DNA of 64,000 nucleotides from Anthoceros angustus (taxonomy: Eukaryota > Streptophyta > Anthocerotopsida > Anthocerotales > Anthocerotaceae), in contig MU008160.1 in assembly GCA_010909165.1 (NCBI GenBank), positions 1,116,001 to 1,180,000 of the forward strand, in the 5' to 3' direction. Positions within the stretch are counted from its first letter, which is position 1, and each line of letters opens with the position of its first letter. Made by a program: the position numbers and the translations under genes. Of this stretch, positions 21,760 through 32,006 are shown piece after piece. The notes beneath the pieces are model-generated. The model ran no database searches. It worked only from the letters and a program-made list of their open reading frames with translations, and was not told the origin of the DNA.

Positions 21760-22050
21760 TCCGTTAATTCTGAGCCGCTTTATTCTGCTAATCCTGAGCC
21801 GCTTGCTTGTGCTAATCCTGAGCTGCTTGCTTCCGCTAATCCTGAGCCGCTTGCTTGCACTGATCCTCAGCTGCTTGATTCCGCTAATCCTGAGCCGCTT
21901 GCTTGCGCTAATCCTCAGCTGCTTGCTTCCGCTAATCCTGAGCCGCTTGCTTGCGCTAATCCTGAGCTGCTTCCTTCCGCTAATCCTGAGCCGCTTCCTT
22001 GCGCTAATCCTGAGCTGCTTGCTTCCGCTAATCCTGAGCCGCTTGATTTT
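21760..22050. repeat. 24-bp minisatellite (about 12 units) upstream of and in frame with the F-box gene
   Basis: Units such as GCTAATCCTGAGCCGCTTGC plus four bases repeat head to tail. They alternate between GAGCCGCTTGCTTGC and GAGCTGCTTGCTTCC forms, so the true higher-order unit is 48 bp. Because 24 is divisible by 3, it stays open on both strands: KRLRISGSKQLRISA-type repeats on minus, ANPEPLACANPELLAS on plus. Confidence 0.93.
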
Positions 22051-22209
22051 CATTTTCCCAAGCAGGAATTGTTTGCTGTTGCACATCTTTCCTTCAATGC
22101 ATGAGCTGCTGGAGGAAGAAATGGGATACCCGAAGCTTGTCCCCTCGCAAAGATAACAAAGGAGCGAGGTGCCGCGAATATTTAAATAACACTAACAACA
22201 ACCTAAAAC

Positions 22210-22977
22210 AGTAACGCCCTGACTAGGCAGCCGGTAAGGAAGCTACAAGACTTCCCAGCGGTCTAAGACCTCGCCAATTCATCGCACAAGAAATTTTCAC
22301 AATTCTCAGCGCTTTCAATCTCACGATGTAACACTAGACTCCAAGTAGTTCATCGTCACTGACCTCGTACACCACCTGGGCCTCACGAAGCTAATAGAAT
22401 ACATACTTGAGTCTGGCTATCTCTTTAATAATAGAATATACACTTGAGTCTAGCTATCTCTTTAATAATAGAATACACACTTGAGTCTAGCTATCTCTTT
22501 AATAATAGCTCTTTAATAATAGAATACACACTTGAGTCTAGCTATCTACGCCCAACTAGCTACTACCCTTATAACTCAATGACAAACTCACTAGCTAAGC
22601 TCTCCACAGCTCTCTCTCAACACAAGGCTTACAACGCATCATGAACTAAATGATGTTGATTGTTAAAGCCCTTGCTCCCGACCTTATATATCCCGCAAGC
22701 TCGCCTTAACTAGGCAGCTGTTAATACGAGCCTTAACAAGGCAGTTGTTAACTCGAGCCTTAATTAGGCAGCTGTTAATTCAAGGATTCTTACAGACCAC
22801 TCGTCATTAAGAGTCCTCTCTAGGCAGGTCTTCTTGAGTAGCTGCAGCAATTCCTCTCTAATAGGAGATTACATGAAACATGCAACACATGTATCTTCTT
22901 AACAGGGCAGCTACTAAGTAGCTTTTTACCTCTTTTAACTTTTCATCTTTCCACCTTATTTCACCTGTACCGTTACT
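22210..22977 (-). repeat. 3' LTR of gypsy element (768 bp)
   Basis: The ends are AGTAACG and CGTTACT. The inner boundary is fixed by the adjoining polypurine tract. It is the same family as 1486-2045, with a minus-strand TATA box at 22683-22694. It is longer because of a tandem repeat (22400-22545) and three copies of a TAGGCAGCTGTTAA-like unit around 22710-22770. Confidence 0.85.
22400..22545. repeat. tandem repeat inside LTR (about 40-48 bp unit)
   Basis: ATAGAATACACACTTGAGTC followed by TAGCTATCTCTTTAATA is present about four times, with one partial unit. It is absent from the other LTR of this family. Confidence 0.85.
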
Positions 22978-22986
22978 CTCTCCCCC
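22978..22986 (-). promoter_or_regulatory. polypurine tract
   Basis: GGGGGAGAG on the minus strand lies directly before the LTR, where plus-strand DNA synthesis of an LTR element is primed. Confidence 0.75.
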
Positions 22987-23007
22987 ATTGGGAAGATGTC
23001 ATTGTCC

Positions 23008-23241
23008 TCAATGACCTCCAATGTAACGTGAGATCATCAATGATCCTTGTTGCACATCTTCAAGTGAAACCCAAATAGGATCTGCATAACCACGAAGCCT
23101 TACCAGATACTCTGGTACATAACCATGAACATAATGCACTTCTCTCTGTGCTAGGAATTCAACAATCTCCCGCAGTCCATAAGGTCTGTGTTGAACCAGG
23201 ATGACATAATCCTCCCTCTTCATATCCTCATTCTCTTTCAA
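23008..23241 (-). pseudogene. chromodomain at the end of gypsy pol
   Basis: The frame reads REIVEFLAQREVHYVHG, then EYLVRLRGYADPIWVSLEDV, then LMISRYI. This matches the chromodomain consensus (EYLVRWKGY...TWEP...I..Y), with Leu in place of the usual Trp in WKGY. In chromoviruses this domain lies after the integrase and steers insertion toward particular histone marks, usually heterochromatin. It is one frame change away from the integrase C-terminal segment, so the polyprotein is broken here or mis-sequenced. Confidence 0.7.
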
Positions 23242-23310
23242 GACTACAAATGGTTTCAGTCAAGAGACATGAAACACATTATGAGAGAAGATCGATTCAG
23301 GCAGTCGAAG

Positions 23311-23880
23311 TTAGTAAGCCACATTTCCAATGCACTTCTGAGCTACGAAAAGTCCTCCATACTTAGGCATAAACTTTAAGGTCAACCCTTGTGGTAGTAG
23401 GAAATTCTTCAATTTCACCCACACCTTGTCACCTACTTGAAACTCTGCCTCTTTCCTATGCCTGTCGACAAACTTCTTCTGCCTTTCTAGAGCTGTAGCC
23501 AAAATCTTCTCAACAACTTCATGCTTAGGCTTCAATTGCTCAATAAACTACTCAGGTGCTTCTCTTGCTGTTGTCTCAAACACTTCAGCATTCAACATGG
23601 AAACTACGTCCATTGCTTTGTTACCTGTCATCTGAAAAGGTGTGTAGCCTGTGGAGCTATGTACAGTGTTATAGTAACAAAATTTTGTATCCTCAAGATG
23701 ATCACTCCCGTCTCGCTAGTCCATCTGTATATAGTATCGTAAGTATTCTTCTTGGATTCTGTTCACCCTCTCTGTTGATCCATCTGTATCAGAGTGGTAC
23801 GATATGCTCAAACATAATTGAATTCCTAAGCTCTTCATAAGCTGTTGCCAAAACTCTGCAATAAATTTGCGATCTCTGTC
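23311..23880 (-). pseudogene. integrase core and C-terminal domain of gypsy pol
   Basis: The segment DRDRKFIAEFWQQLMKSLGI, then YHSDTDGSTERVN, holds the second catalytic Asp and the catalytic Glu of an rve integrase. It continues NTVHSSTGYTPFQMTGNK, then MKPKHEVVEKILATALERQK and FQVGDKVWVKLKNFLLPQG, the usual C-terminal module. At least two in-frame stops (near 23700 and 23548) interrupt it. Integrase would insert element cDNA into host DNA. The N-terminal zinc finger and first Asp are missing because of truncation. Confidence 0.82.
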
Positions 23881-23905
23881 AAACCCTATGAGCCTATAGG
23901 GTTCC

Positions 23906-24060
23906 TAGTTAATATATCGTCTACACCTATTTTGGGTTAGATATGAAACGTTACTTTACTTTTAACAATTTTATATATTAAGATAATTCCTTTTTAATTT
24001 CTATGTTCTTACTCTCTGCTACCAGCCAGATTGACATGGTATCATAGCAACGTCAAACTC
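23906..24060 (+). mobile_element. copia-like LTR end with primer-binding site
   Basis: After an AT-rich stretch ending CTCTCTGCTACCAGCCAGA, the sequence TGGTATCATAGC (24038-24049) matches the tRNA-iMet-type PBS TGGTATCAGAGC with one change. An ATG follows at 24064, as at a gag start, but its frame closes quickly. Only the right part of the LTR is visible, and it abuts the truncated gypsy element. Confidence 0.55.
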
Positions 24061-25027
24061 TACCATGGTAGGATCGGCCGGCATACTCTAGCGCTAATGG
24101 TGAAACCTACAACTGGGTACATCAATGACCATCACTCATTTACAATGAACGCCGGTAGGGCTCACTACCTGCACTACAGCATCAGCACTTTTTCAAACTT
24201 GGAATGAGGAAAAAATTTTAAAAGAAACACGAGTGTTTTTCAAACACTTCCTTAGAAACAGCGTCTGTGTAGAAAGGGGTTTCTCCTGTCAAAAGGGATT
24301 TTGAAAAAATCCAACCCTATTCGAGAAGTTGGTTTGGTTTGTTGGTTTTGTAGGTATTCATCCGCCAGTTCGGGCATTCTCTCAAGCACCACTTCTGTCA
24401 AGTCATTTACACAGCTAGCCGCCTTTCGAGTTCATGGCGATTTAGTCGGTGAGATGAAGACTAGTGACCTCATTGTTCCATAATTTTCGGTCCGTAGTTT
24501 CGATTTGTATGGTTTTGTATGTTTTGTATACCGATTAGGCGACATATGCGGCGTCTAAACAAGGCTATCATGAAACTTGTGCCCCATGCAAAAGAACGCG
24601 AAAAATGATCTTCTAATGGGGAAACATGTCCTTTTGGAGGTCTGAGGACGCGCCGGAACTCCGAACAAAATAACAAGTAGTAGACATCAGCGGAGGTTCA
24701 CCTAGACCGCTCTCATATATCTATCCTATGCCCTAATGCGACGAAGAACACCCTATCCCCTTTGTATCCTTTACGGTGTTTCCGTCTCTTTCGGCGGTGA
24801 CCTAGTACCGGGTTATCATCAAACATGCCGGGGGGCCCAACTAGGTGAGCAAGTGCATGCACAGGCAAGGGGCCTAGCCACTGAGGGCATGGGGCCTGTG
24901 CCGCACTTTTGCGCATACCAAGGCAAGGAGGCCAGTGCAGCGCACGCTGCGCATCCTGTCAAGAAGGGCCTAGGAGCATGAACCCATATGGTTCATGCCT
25001 CCTAGTGCATTCCCGGACGATTCATCA
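24061..25027. other. no recognisable gene
   Basis: Downstream of the copia-like PBS there is no usable gag frame. A GC-richer patch at 24800-24980 (GGGGGCCCAACTAGG) contains a plus-strand open frame with no family match. No RNA gene is seen. Confidence 0.4.
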
Positions 25028-26170
25028 CTACAAGGAGGGGCTACCTTTTACAAATGGGTCTAAGTTTAGTTAGAGGAAACTACAACACTCTTACTACTCA
25101 AAGCCTGTTAAAGTTTTTGAACATTTACAACAAGGGTTCCTAACTAATATGATGTGGCATGGATTTTACAAGGTTTGTTGACATGGCATGTTGACGAATT
25201 TTACAACGGGATTTGTTGACATGGCATGTTGACACAAATTTTACAACGGGGTTTGTTGACATGGCTTGCTCGTTGTACATGAGCGTTGTTAATTGTGCAT
25301 AAACTCTTTTGATTTAGAAAACTATGGGGGTTATTTGTTAATAAAACTACATTTTGTTGAATTTATAATGACGTGGCATAAAGGATGTTGTAAGCGGTAC
25401 TTGTAAAAGGCGTTGTAAACCATGTTTGTTGTAGATGTGGTTGTAAATTGTGCAAGACTTGATTTTTGGAATAATACCATTTATTGGAATATCTATGAAT
25501 AGATTTATTATTTGCTGATGTGGCAAGTTCGTTGCAAATGATGTTGTAAATATGTTTCTCTGGATTTATGTTAGTTATGGGATTATCTTTTTTTTGTATT
25601 TCTTGACGTGTCACATGCATTGTAGCTATGGTTGTAAAATGCATGAAAACCATTTTATATAAATATCTATAAATAAATTTATTATTTGCTGACATGGCAA
25701 GCTCATTGCAAATATCATTGTAAAATGGTTTCTCCAATTTATGTTATATTATTGGATTATTCATTTATTGTATATTTATCGACGTGGCACATGCGTCAGA
25801 ACTATGGTTGTAAAATGCACAAGCCAGCCAATATCCATGAATAAATATATTATTTGATTGATGTGGCATGTTTTAAATGCTGTAAAATTTTGGAAGAGAC
25901 CTTTTCCTTATTTATGTAATTTATGAGGTTATATATTAGTAAGATGATGTGGCATGCCTTTTCCTTATTTATGTTATATATTAGTAAGATTGCTGATGTG
26001 GCATGCTTGTCAAATGCCGTTGTAAATATGTGGAAGAGACCTTTTCTGATTTATGTCATTTATGAGGCTATATATTAGTGAAATTGTCGATGTCGCATGT
26101 TCATTGCAAATACATTGTAAAATGTTATACAAATTTATCGATTTATAAATAGTGCCAGCGCATTGTAAAA
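25028..26170 (+). repeat. array of dispersed GACGTGGCA-like and TTGTAAAATG motifs (possible CACTA end)
   Basis: The block opens with CACTACAAGGAGGGGC, which looks like a CACTA terminal repeat. It then carries about 13 copies of GA(C/T)(G/A)TGGCA(T/A)G between 25150 and 26090. These are interleaved with TTTACAACG/TTGTAAA motifs and TTTATTATTTG.TGA blocks spaced at about 170-190 bp. CACTA elements carry arrays of short subterminal motifs that bind their own transposase. No matching right terminus was found. Confidence 0.5.
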
Positions 26171-26195
26171 TGTCGGTGTAAGAATTTTCCTAATT

Positions 26196-27098
26196 TCAAA
26201 AGCAGGCATGCATCTTGGCACAGTCCACCAGGCCCACAAGCACGTTATCCAAATGTCCTCTTTGCATGTGTGAGTGCACCACCGCCTTCAGAAGGCACCA
26301 ATGCTTGCACATGCCTTCAAAAGCAAGCAAAAGTAACCTCATCGCCCACAAGGCCCTCCTGCTGCATTCGTCCATACAAAAATAGCGCCTCTTGACCAAG
26401 CCCTTTTCCATACCCGGAATCGTGGCATTCCAAGTCACCACATCCTTTGGGCTCAAGCATTCAAAAACTTGATGCGCATCTTCTACTTCGCCACACTTTG
26501 CCTACATGTCCACCTGCAAGTGCCCACAAGTGTGTTATCTAGTCCTCTCCACAACTGCGGAGTGTGCCTTCCTGTAAGGCACTTGCGTTGCACAGCCTTG
26601 GAAGGCAAGCAAAGGTAACATGGTTGCCCACAATCGCCCTCCTTCTCCATTTGTCCATACTGAACAAGCGCCTCTTGGCCAAGCCATGATTTGCATACCC
26701 AACTATCGTGGCCGTCCATGTCACGACATCCTTTCTCGCTAACCTATCGAAAACCGTGTGTGCTCTTCCAACACCACTATGCATGTCCACCGATATTGGC
26801 AATAAACAAGTTCGGTGGAATGTCATCATGCAACATATCATGCCGCACTTTTCCGCTAGATTCCGTGTCCACAAAGAAATGCACAAGCTTGAAGGCTACA
26901 AAGATGTGGGCATCCGCCTTCACACCGAGCACATCGATAGTAAAGTTGTATCGCCTCATTAGGCTCCCCATGTGTAGCATGTGCGGAGATTATTGAAAAC
27001 CACATGAAGGGATTTGGTTTGCCCACCCTCCGTAGCCTACCTCCGGATACATACATCGCAAGATATGGTTCCCCAAGTATGTGATTGACTGTACCCAA
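26196..27098 (-). pseudogene. PPR pseudogene, heavily decayed
   Basis: Minus-strand fragments in several frames include PNPFMWFSIISAHATHGEPN with EAIQLYYR; VFDRLARKDVVTWTATIVGY with ANHGLAKR; and SPKDVVTWNATIPGMEKGL. They are in N- to C-terminal PPR order. Stops, frame changes and replaced core residues exclude function. It is independent of the PPR cluster at 14.7-17.9 kb. Confidence 0.65.
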
Positions 27099-27589
27099 GT
27101 TTGATGTGAGATCATGAACGCGTCATCCCACAACCATGTCCTTCTTATCGCACAAAGTTTTAGCACGATATAAGATGGATGAGGAATAGAATAGTCTATC
27201 TACGCAGATTTCTGAGCTCCAACGGCCTCGAAGCTTTCCCTACTCACATAACGCGATGGTGTGTCACGACTCCCATATCCAATCCGGCACACCTCCTGTG
27301 CTCGGCTCGAGAGCTCGACTTGGAAGGAGAAGCACAATGACCCACTGCATATTCAAAGAAACAAGCTTCTCATCCAACAAGTGGCTTGAACATGTTGTTT
27401 AACCCGAGGACCTCACCGGACTCCTTGCGAATGTTAGCGAGAGCTCCTCTTACCTCGCCTAGTTTCCCACGCACAAGAGGGGAGTCCTAGGAAGTGGTGA
27501 TGGGAGGACGTTACTTGGTGTGGTCACACCGAGAAGCGGCTCAAGTCCGCTACGAGTCCGTAGTCCTATCTATTCAAATAGGTAGGACA

Positions 27590-27840
27590 AGTCCTTGGTC
27601 TTTGGGGTTTGGAAGAAACAGACTCAAGTCCTTGGTCTTGGGTTTGAATGATGTTCCTTGGTCCTTGGGAAAGTAGCAAGTAGATAGAAGCCTATTTCGA
27701 GTCCTTGGTCTTGTAAGGATGTTCCTTGGTCCTTGGGAAAATGGTATGTAGATAGAAACCTAGTCCTTGGTCTTGGGTTTCAAGGATGTTCCTTGGTCCT
27801 TGGGAAAAGTAGCATGTAGATAGAAACCTATTTCGAGAGG
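27590..27840. repeat. three-copy tandem repeat, about 85 bp
   Basis: AGTCCTTGGTCTTGGGTTT, GATGTTCCTTGGTCCTTGGG and GTAGATAGAAACCTA recur three times with gaps. The preceding 27100-27590 holds no recognisable gene. Confidence 0.85.
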
Positions 27841-27889
27841 AAGGCAACTTCCTTGAACCATGGGAATTCCGTTTTCTAGATATTGCATG

Positions 27890-28200
27890 TAGGGCTATAT
27901 ATGCATGTTAGGTAGACTGCAGGGGTAAAATTGGCCGACTCATCAAGGGCCCGTCAGACATGTATAATCTCGCTACTCCATGGTGGAGTAGTGAGTTCAA
28001 CCTAGGCCGTGGAGTATACCGGTTGAAAATTTTATAGCAACTGCGAATCTAGGTAGGAATCCTAGTGTACTTCCTTTTGGATTGCGCCTTCGCAATTCCA
28101 ATGGAGATACACTAGGACAAGCCCGATTGGCTCTACATATAAAGATTTGTAATACAATGATATGTAGAGTTCTTGCATATTAGCGACAAAGTCGCCTAAT
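27890..28200 (+). repeat. LTR-like or foldback segment with a 26-bp stem
   Basis: CCTAGTGTACTTCCTTTTGG plus ATTGCG (28061-28086) pairs imperfectly with CGCAATTCCAATGGAGATAC plus ACTAGG (28091-28116) across a 4-base loop. A TATA-like ACATATAAAGATTTG follows at about 28135, and an ATG (MANPAPRSGRLTS) at 28204. The layout could be a solo or truncated copia LTR plus gag start, or a hairpin-forming small element. I cannot decide between them. Confidence 0.4.
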
Positions 28201-29790
28201 GAAATGGCCAATCCAGCGCCAAGAAGTGGGCGCCTCACGAGCTAATTTCTAATAGACGCAATAGGTATAGAGTTTGATAGGCCTTCACTTTCGATAATCT
28301 ACATAGTATGCCAATTGCTGAAAACCACCTGAGGGATTCAAGCATGGTTAGTCGTAACATCCGAAATGTAGAGGCATGTTGAAATGTTGAAATGTCACCG
28401 CATGATCTGGAAGAGGTTGAAGGACTGTATGCGTGACGAAATGTCATTAGTGTAATGGCGCATTGAGGTGATTCCACCGAAAACACATAGGAGTATTTAG
28501 ATCCTTAGTCGCTAAGGTTGAAGGATCCTCGGTGACCTTCCGAGTGAAGAGGAGCTCACACTTTGACTCCTCATCTCACTTCCGAATCTTGATCTCACTT
28601 CGAGCTCAAACACGATCCCAAACGCAAGCAAGGTTAGAAGCAACGGAGTATGTGCCTACACAAGAAAACCTCAGATATTAACGAAAGCTCTTTCAAAAGA
28701 GCGACGAGAAGCATGTTCGAGGGTTAGGAGAGTCCGGAACTTTCCTATCTAACCCCAACTAGCCTACATGCCCTGCTACCTAATCCCATGATTGCCACCC
28801 TCGGAGGACTCTTCCTTTGGATTCTCCGAGTCGGAGGGACCGGAGGCCTCGAGCGGAGTCCTCACCGCACATGTCATCTTGGAGGAACAAGATCCTCCTC
28901 AATCCTCAAGAGATCCTGCAGTCAAGACACAAAGCAATTAGATAGCTTTAGAGCGAGTGGGAGTAGGAGCAGAGATGAAGCAAAACCCGTGTCACCATCG
29001 GCGGCTTACAACATGACCTGTGGAACAGCTTCACGCACTCGATCCGCTTCATGACCGACTCAAGATGCTTGCATCGACAGGATAGGAGAGCCTGGCACGG
29101 TGCCTAGGCTCACAATCTTCACATCCTTATCGTGGTTACCTCGAGGGAAATTCGAGGCCGTGAGGGCCTCACCTCCCTCCGTCACATAGCCTCAGCCCAG
29201 GTCAGGCCCCGAGCTCCCTCTTGCGCAGGGCGAGGGGCACGCGTGAGAAATTGTGGAAGCCGCAATGGAGGACCTCCCATGTCCTCCCGATTATGGCCTC
29301 GCCTAGTCCTCAAGACTGCTTGTGCGAGGGCGCTCCGCTTGGTCTCGAGCTTCCCAGCAGCCGTGCCGGGTCCCTTGCAGCGCAGGAGGTTGTCCTAGCC
29401 GCCTTGCCGCAGCGGCCTAGGGAGTCTCCGGGCGGGGTTCGCATCCTTAGAGGAGGACGACATCTCGATGTGTTACGCTCCACAACCCCTTCTCCAATTG
29501 CACAGGCGTGAAGATGAAGAAGAGGAATATAACGCACTGGTGAGGACCGGTTTCTCACCGCACGCTCGAATATATACCGGGCGAGGAGCGTGCACAACGC
29601 AATGCATCTGCAGCTTTCACCCGACTCCATCCTACAAGGACTGAGATGATCCGTTGTTGGAGCATCACTTTCCAAAATGATCAACAAGTGGGAGTGAAGA
29701 GTATACCCAAACACACCTCCGTCCGATCACCTCCTCCCTTTTCTCCGACGGCCACCTCCTCCCACCAAGACAAAGCATTCAATTGGGCTT
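28201..29790 (-). other. no intact gene; possible LTR on minus strand
   Basis: A minus-strand TATA (CCCGGTATATATTCGAGCG, about 29565-29583) and a 22-bp block (29676-29697) shared exactly with the leader of the methyltransferase element suggest another LTR/leader of that family. The GC-rich stretch 28790-29460 holds only unmatched open frames. Confidence 0.35.
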
Positions 29791-30110
29791 TGCGGACCGT
29801 GTTTTACAACACGGTCCGCTAAAGCCCAATTGTACGTAAAATGTTTGAGACGGCCTGATCGGCCTCTCATGTTTTACAACATACGCATAACCTAATCTAA
29901 TTTACAACACGATCCATTGCAAACCACTGTACATTGTAAACGTTTAAGAGAGGCCAAGATAGGCCTCCCACAACTTTACAACATAGTCTAATTTACAACA
30001 CAGCCCGTTGTAAAGCGCACTTGTATGTTGTAAAATGTATGACAAGGCCGAGATCAGCCTGCACGTTTACACCAAATTCACAACGTAGTCTCATGTACAA
30101 AGTCCATTGC
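29790..30110. repeat. TTTACAAC-rich block (CACTA-type subterminal repeat)
   Basis: Motifs such as TTTACAACA and TTGTAAA repeat at short spacing on both strands, including the near-palindrome GCGGACCGTGTTTTACAACA followed by CGGTCCGC at 29795-29822. The same motif types occur near 25.1-26.1, 38.2-38.5 and 60.8 kb. Confidence 0.55.
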
Positions 30111-31766
30111 AAAGCGATCTTGCATGTACGCCTGCCTTCCAGCCATTGCTTGGGTATTCTACCGATCTCACCTTCCATCGCCAAGTCCACCACAAGGGCT
30201 ACATGCGTGTCACGTCCATCGAACATAGTCATGATCCATCGGCTGCGACTATGTTAGTTTTTGCTTTGAGGCAAAGAGTAACATGGTCGCTTCATCACAT
30301 ATAGATTACATGTGCCCTGTGGTCGCCACATGATGCATGCACTCGATCCGGTGATGCATGAAAACATTTGGAAGCATATGTGCCAGAATGAAGCTCCTAA
30401 AAAACATAGCATGAGTGCAAGGAAACGGCAGAGGAAGCGAGGTATCAAGACTCGACCTTGCTAATTGTCCATCCAGAGTTGCGAACAAAGTGCTCACCTC
30501 ATGTCTCCCATGTTTCAGCCTCTTGTCCGAGGAGTTGAACTCGCTTGTTGTGAATGATGGGTCATGGTGGGTCATGGTGCCTCACCTTCCAAGTGGAGCA
30601 AACCGAAAAGCTGAGGTCGGGCATTTCATTGCCGTTCACGCAAATTGTACAATGTGTCGCCATTTCGACCGCATGTATTTTGTTTTCTGGCACAAATCAA
30701 CCATACGTGCCCGCCATCAACTGATCATGTCACTGCAGACCCGCCACGTAGCATGGATGACTCACATCGCCTTCTCGGGCATCACCACCCCGTGCGCCAT
30801 CCATTATTCAAGACATTTGTACCACCGTGACAAAGCAGCGGATGGATATGGCATGGCCATAATATATAACCAAGGTGTGGGGTCACATATTCCGAGGTCC
30901 GGGATGTGATCACCGCATAATGGGAGTTTGGGAGAGAACAACACCGGATCATCACACCACCGGCAAGCCAAGTCCAGGTGGTGCACCAAGGAGGGAGCAT
31001 CTGTGACAGGCGCTGAGCCTCCAAAATTATGCGGTGAGAAGGAAAGGATTCCAGGTATGGCAATGGCATTTTAGGTCTTTTAGTGCCACCAAAACCGAGT
31101 GAGCATGCATCTGTGGGGTGGTATCAATGCACGCAACTTGCGGCGATTGGCAAGACATTGGAGTGGTGTTCTGGCGGCAACCATGGATGCCTTGACTTGG
31201 ATCTGGCCGCACGGTTGCCTTGTACTCTATCTACGAGCTATGGGTTGTCGAGAAGGATACACGGGTCCCAAGGCTGAATTGGCTGCACAGTTGACATAAT
31301 TAAAAGATACCTTGTTGGATGGCTCACGTCGGGGCAGACACGTTGAGTGCTCGCACTTCACCGCAGCCACCGCCACGACGCACCCACCCAACATTGAGCA
31401 CATTCAAGAGGCAACCGAGAACTTCCCTAAGGTAATGGATCGGGAATCCTAAAGGTGTACTACCGGAATGGGATGCGATCGAGCATCTTGGCTTGTGACA
31501 CACATGTGTTTGTCTCGCTTCAAAATGCGAACGCACTAAGTTCATGCAGGCAATCCTTCCGATCGGAAGAGCTTGGGGAATGGCATTTTCAACATCGGAG
31601 AGATGTGGAAGACGCAGCAAGACGCAAGCTTCGAGTTCTCCAGTGTTCGTGATTACGACCAACGCTTAGAGACGGTCCGTCTGACATTATTGCCCAAGCT
31701 TGGAAAGGAGGAGGTTGTTGACATGCATGGTGAATGATGGTGTGTGGAGCATGTTGCACCGCCTTC
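30111..31766. other. no recognisable gene
   Basis: Several open frames of 60-160 codons exist on both strands, but none shows a conserved domain, repeat register or splice architecture I can defend. Confidence 0.4.
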
Positions 31767-32006
31767 TCAATGCTCGTGAATTTTGCTCGATGATTGCAAG
31801 CCATTGCGGATCTCTTTGTGCGCATGACATTCGATTCCATTTGCAAAATCGGGCAACACCTTAGACCTCTCTTTCATGGGTCGTTCAACTCCAAAAACTT
31901 GGCATTTTCCGTTCACCAATTTTGCATACATGTCCACGTAGGTGCCCACCACTACATTCTCCAGCGGGCCGAGCCCTTGCACCATAAGGGCATTCCATGT
32001 CACCAT
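31767..32006 (-). pseudogene. PPR-like relic
   Basis: MVTWNALMVQGLGPLENVVV followed by GTYVDMYAKLVNG resembles a joint between two PPR repeats with the middle deleted. It is short and isolated. Confidence 0.45.

Larger units (their letters stand above)
22210..23905 (-). mobile_element. Ty3/gypsy chromovirus, 3' part, truncated
   Basis: Minus-strand order is integrase core (23880-23535), integrase C-terminal region (23535-23311), chromodomain (23241-23008), polypurine tract (22986-22978), then 3' LTR (22977-22210). This is the full 3' half of a chromovirus. Homology ends near 23905, where a copia-like LTR end begins, so the 5' part has been lost or cut by another insertion. Confidence 0.85.

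Noticed and set aside
21748-22086. Using the most upstream Met (22086) as the F-box gene start
   Set aside because: The extension consists almost entirely of minisatellite repeats. The Met at 21747 directly precedes the F-box, as in related proteins.
25028-25043. CACTACAAGGAGGGGC as a proven CACTA terminus
   Set aside because: No inverted partner was found in the window and no target duplication could be paired, so it is kept only as a possibility.
25140-26170. CRISPR-like array
   Set aside because: Eukaryotic context, irregular spacing and diverged short motifs; there are no uniform repeats and spacers.
30415-30909. 164-codon plus-strand open frame as a gene
   Set aside because: No domain, no conserved copy elsewhere in the window, and overlapping frames of similar length on the other strand.
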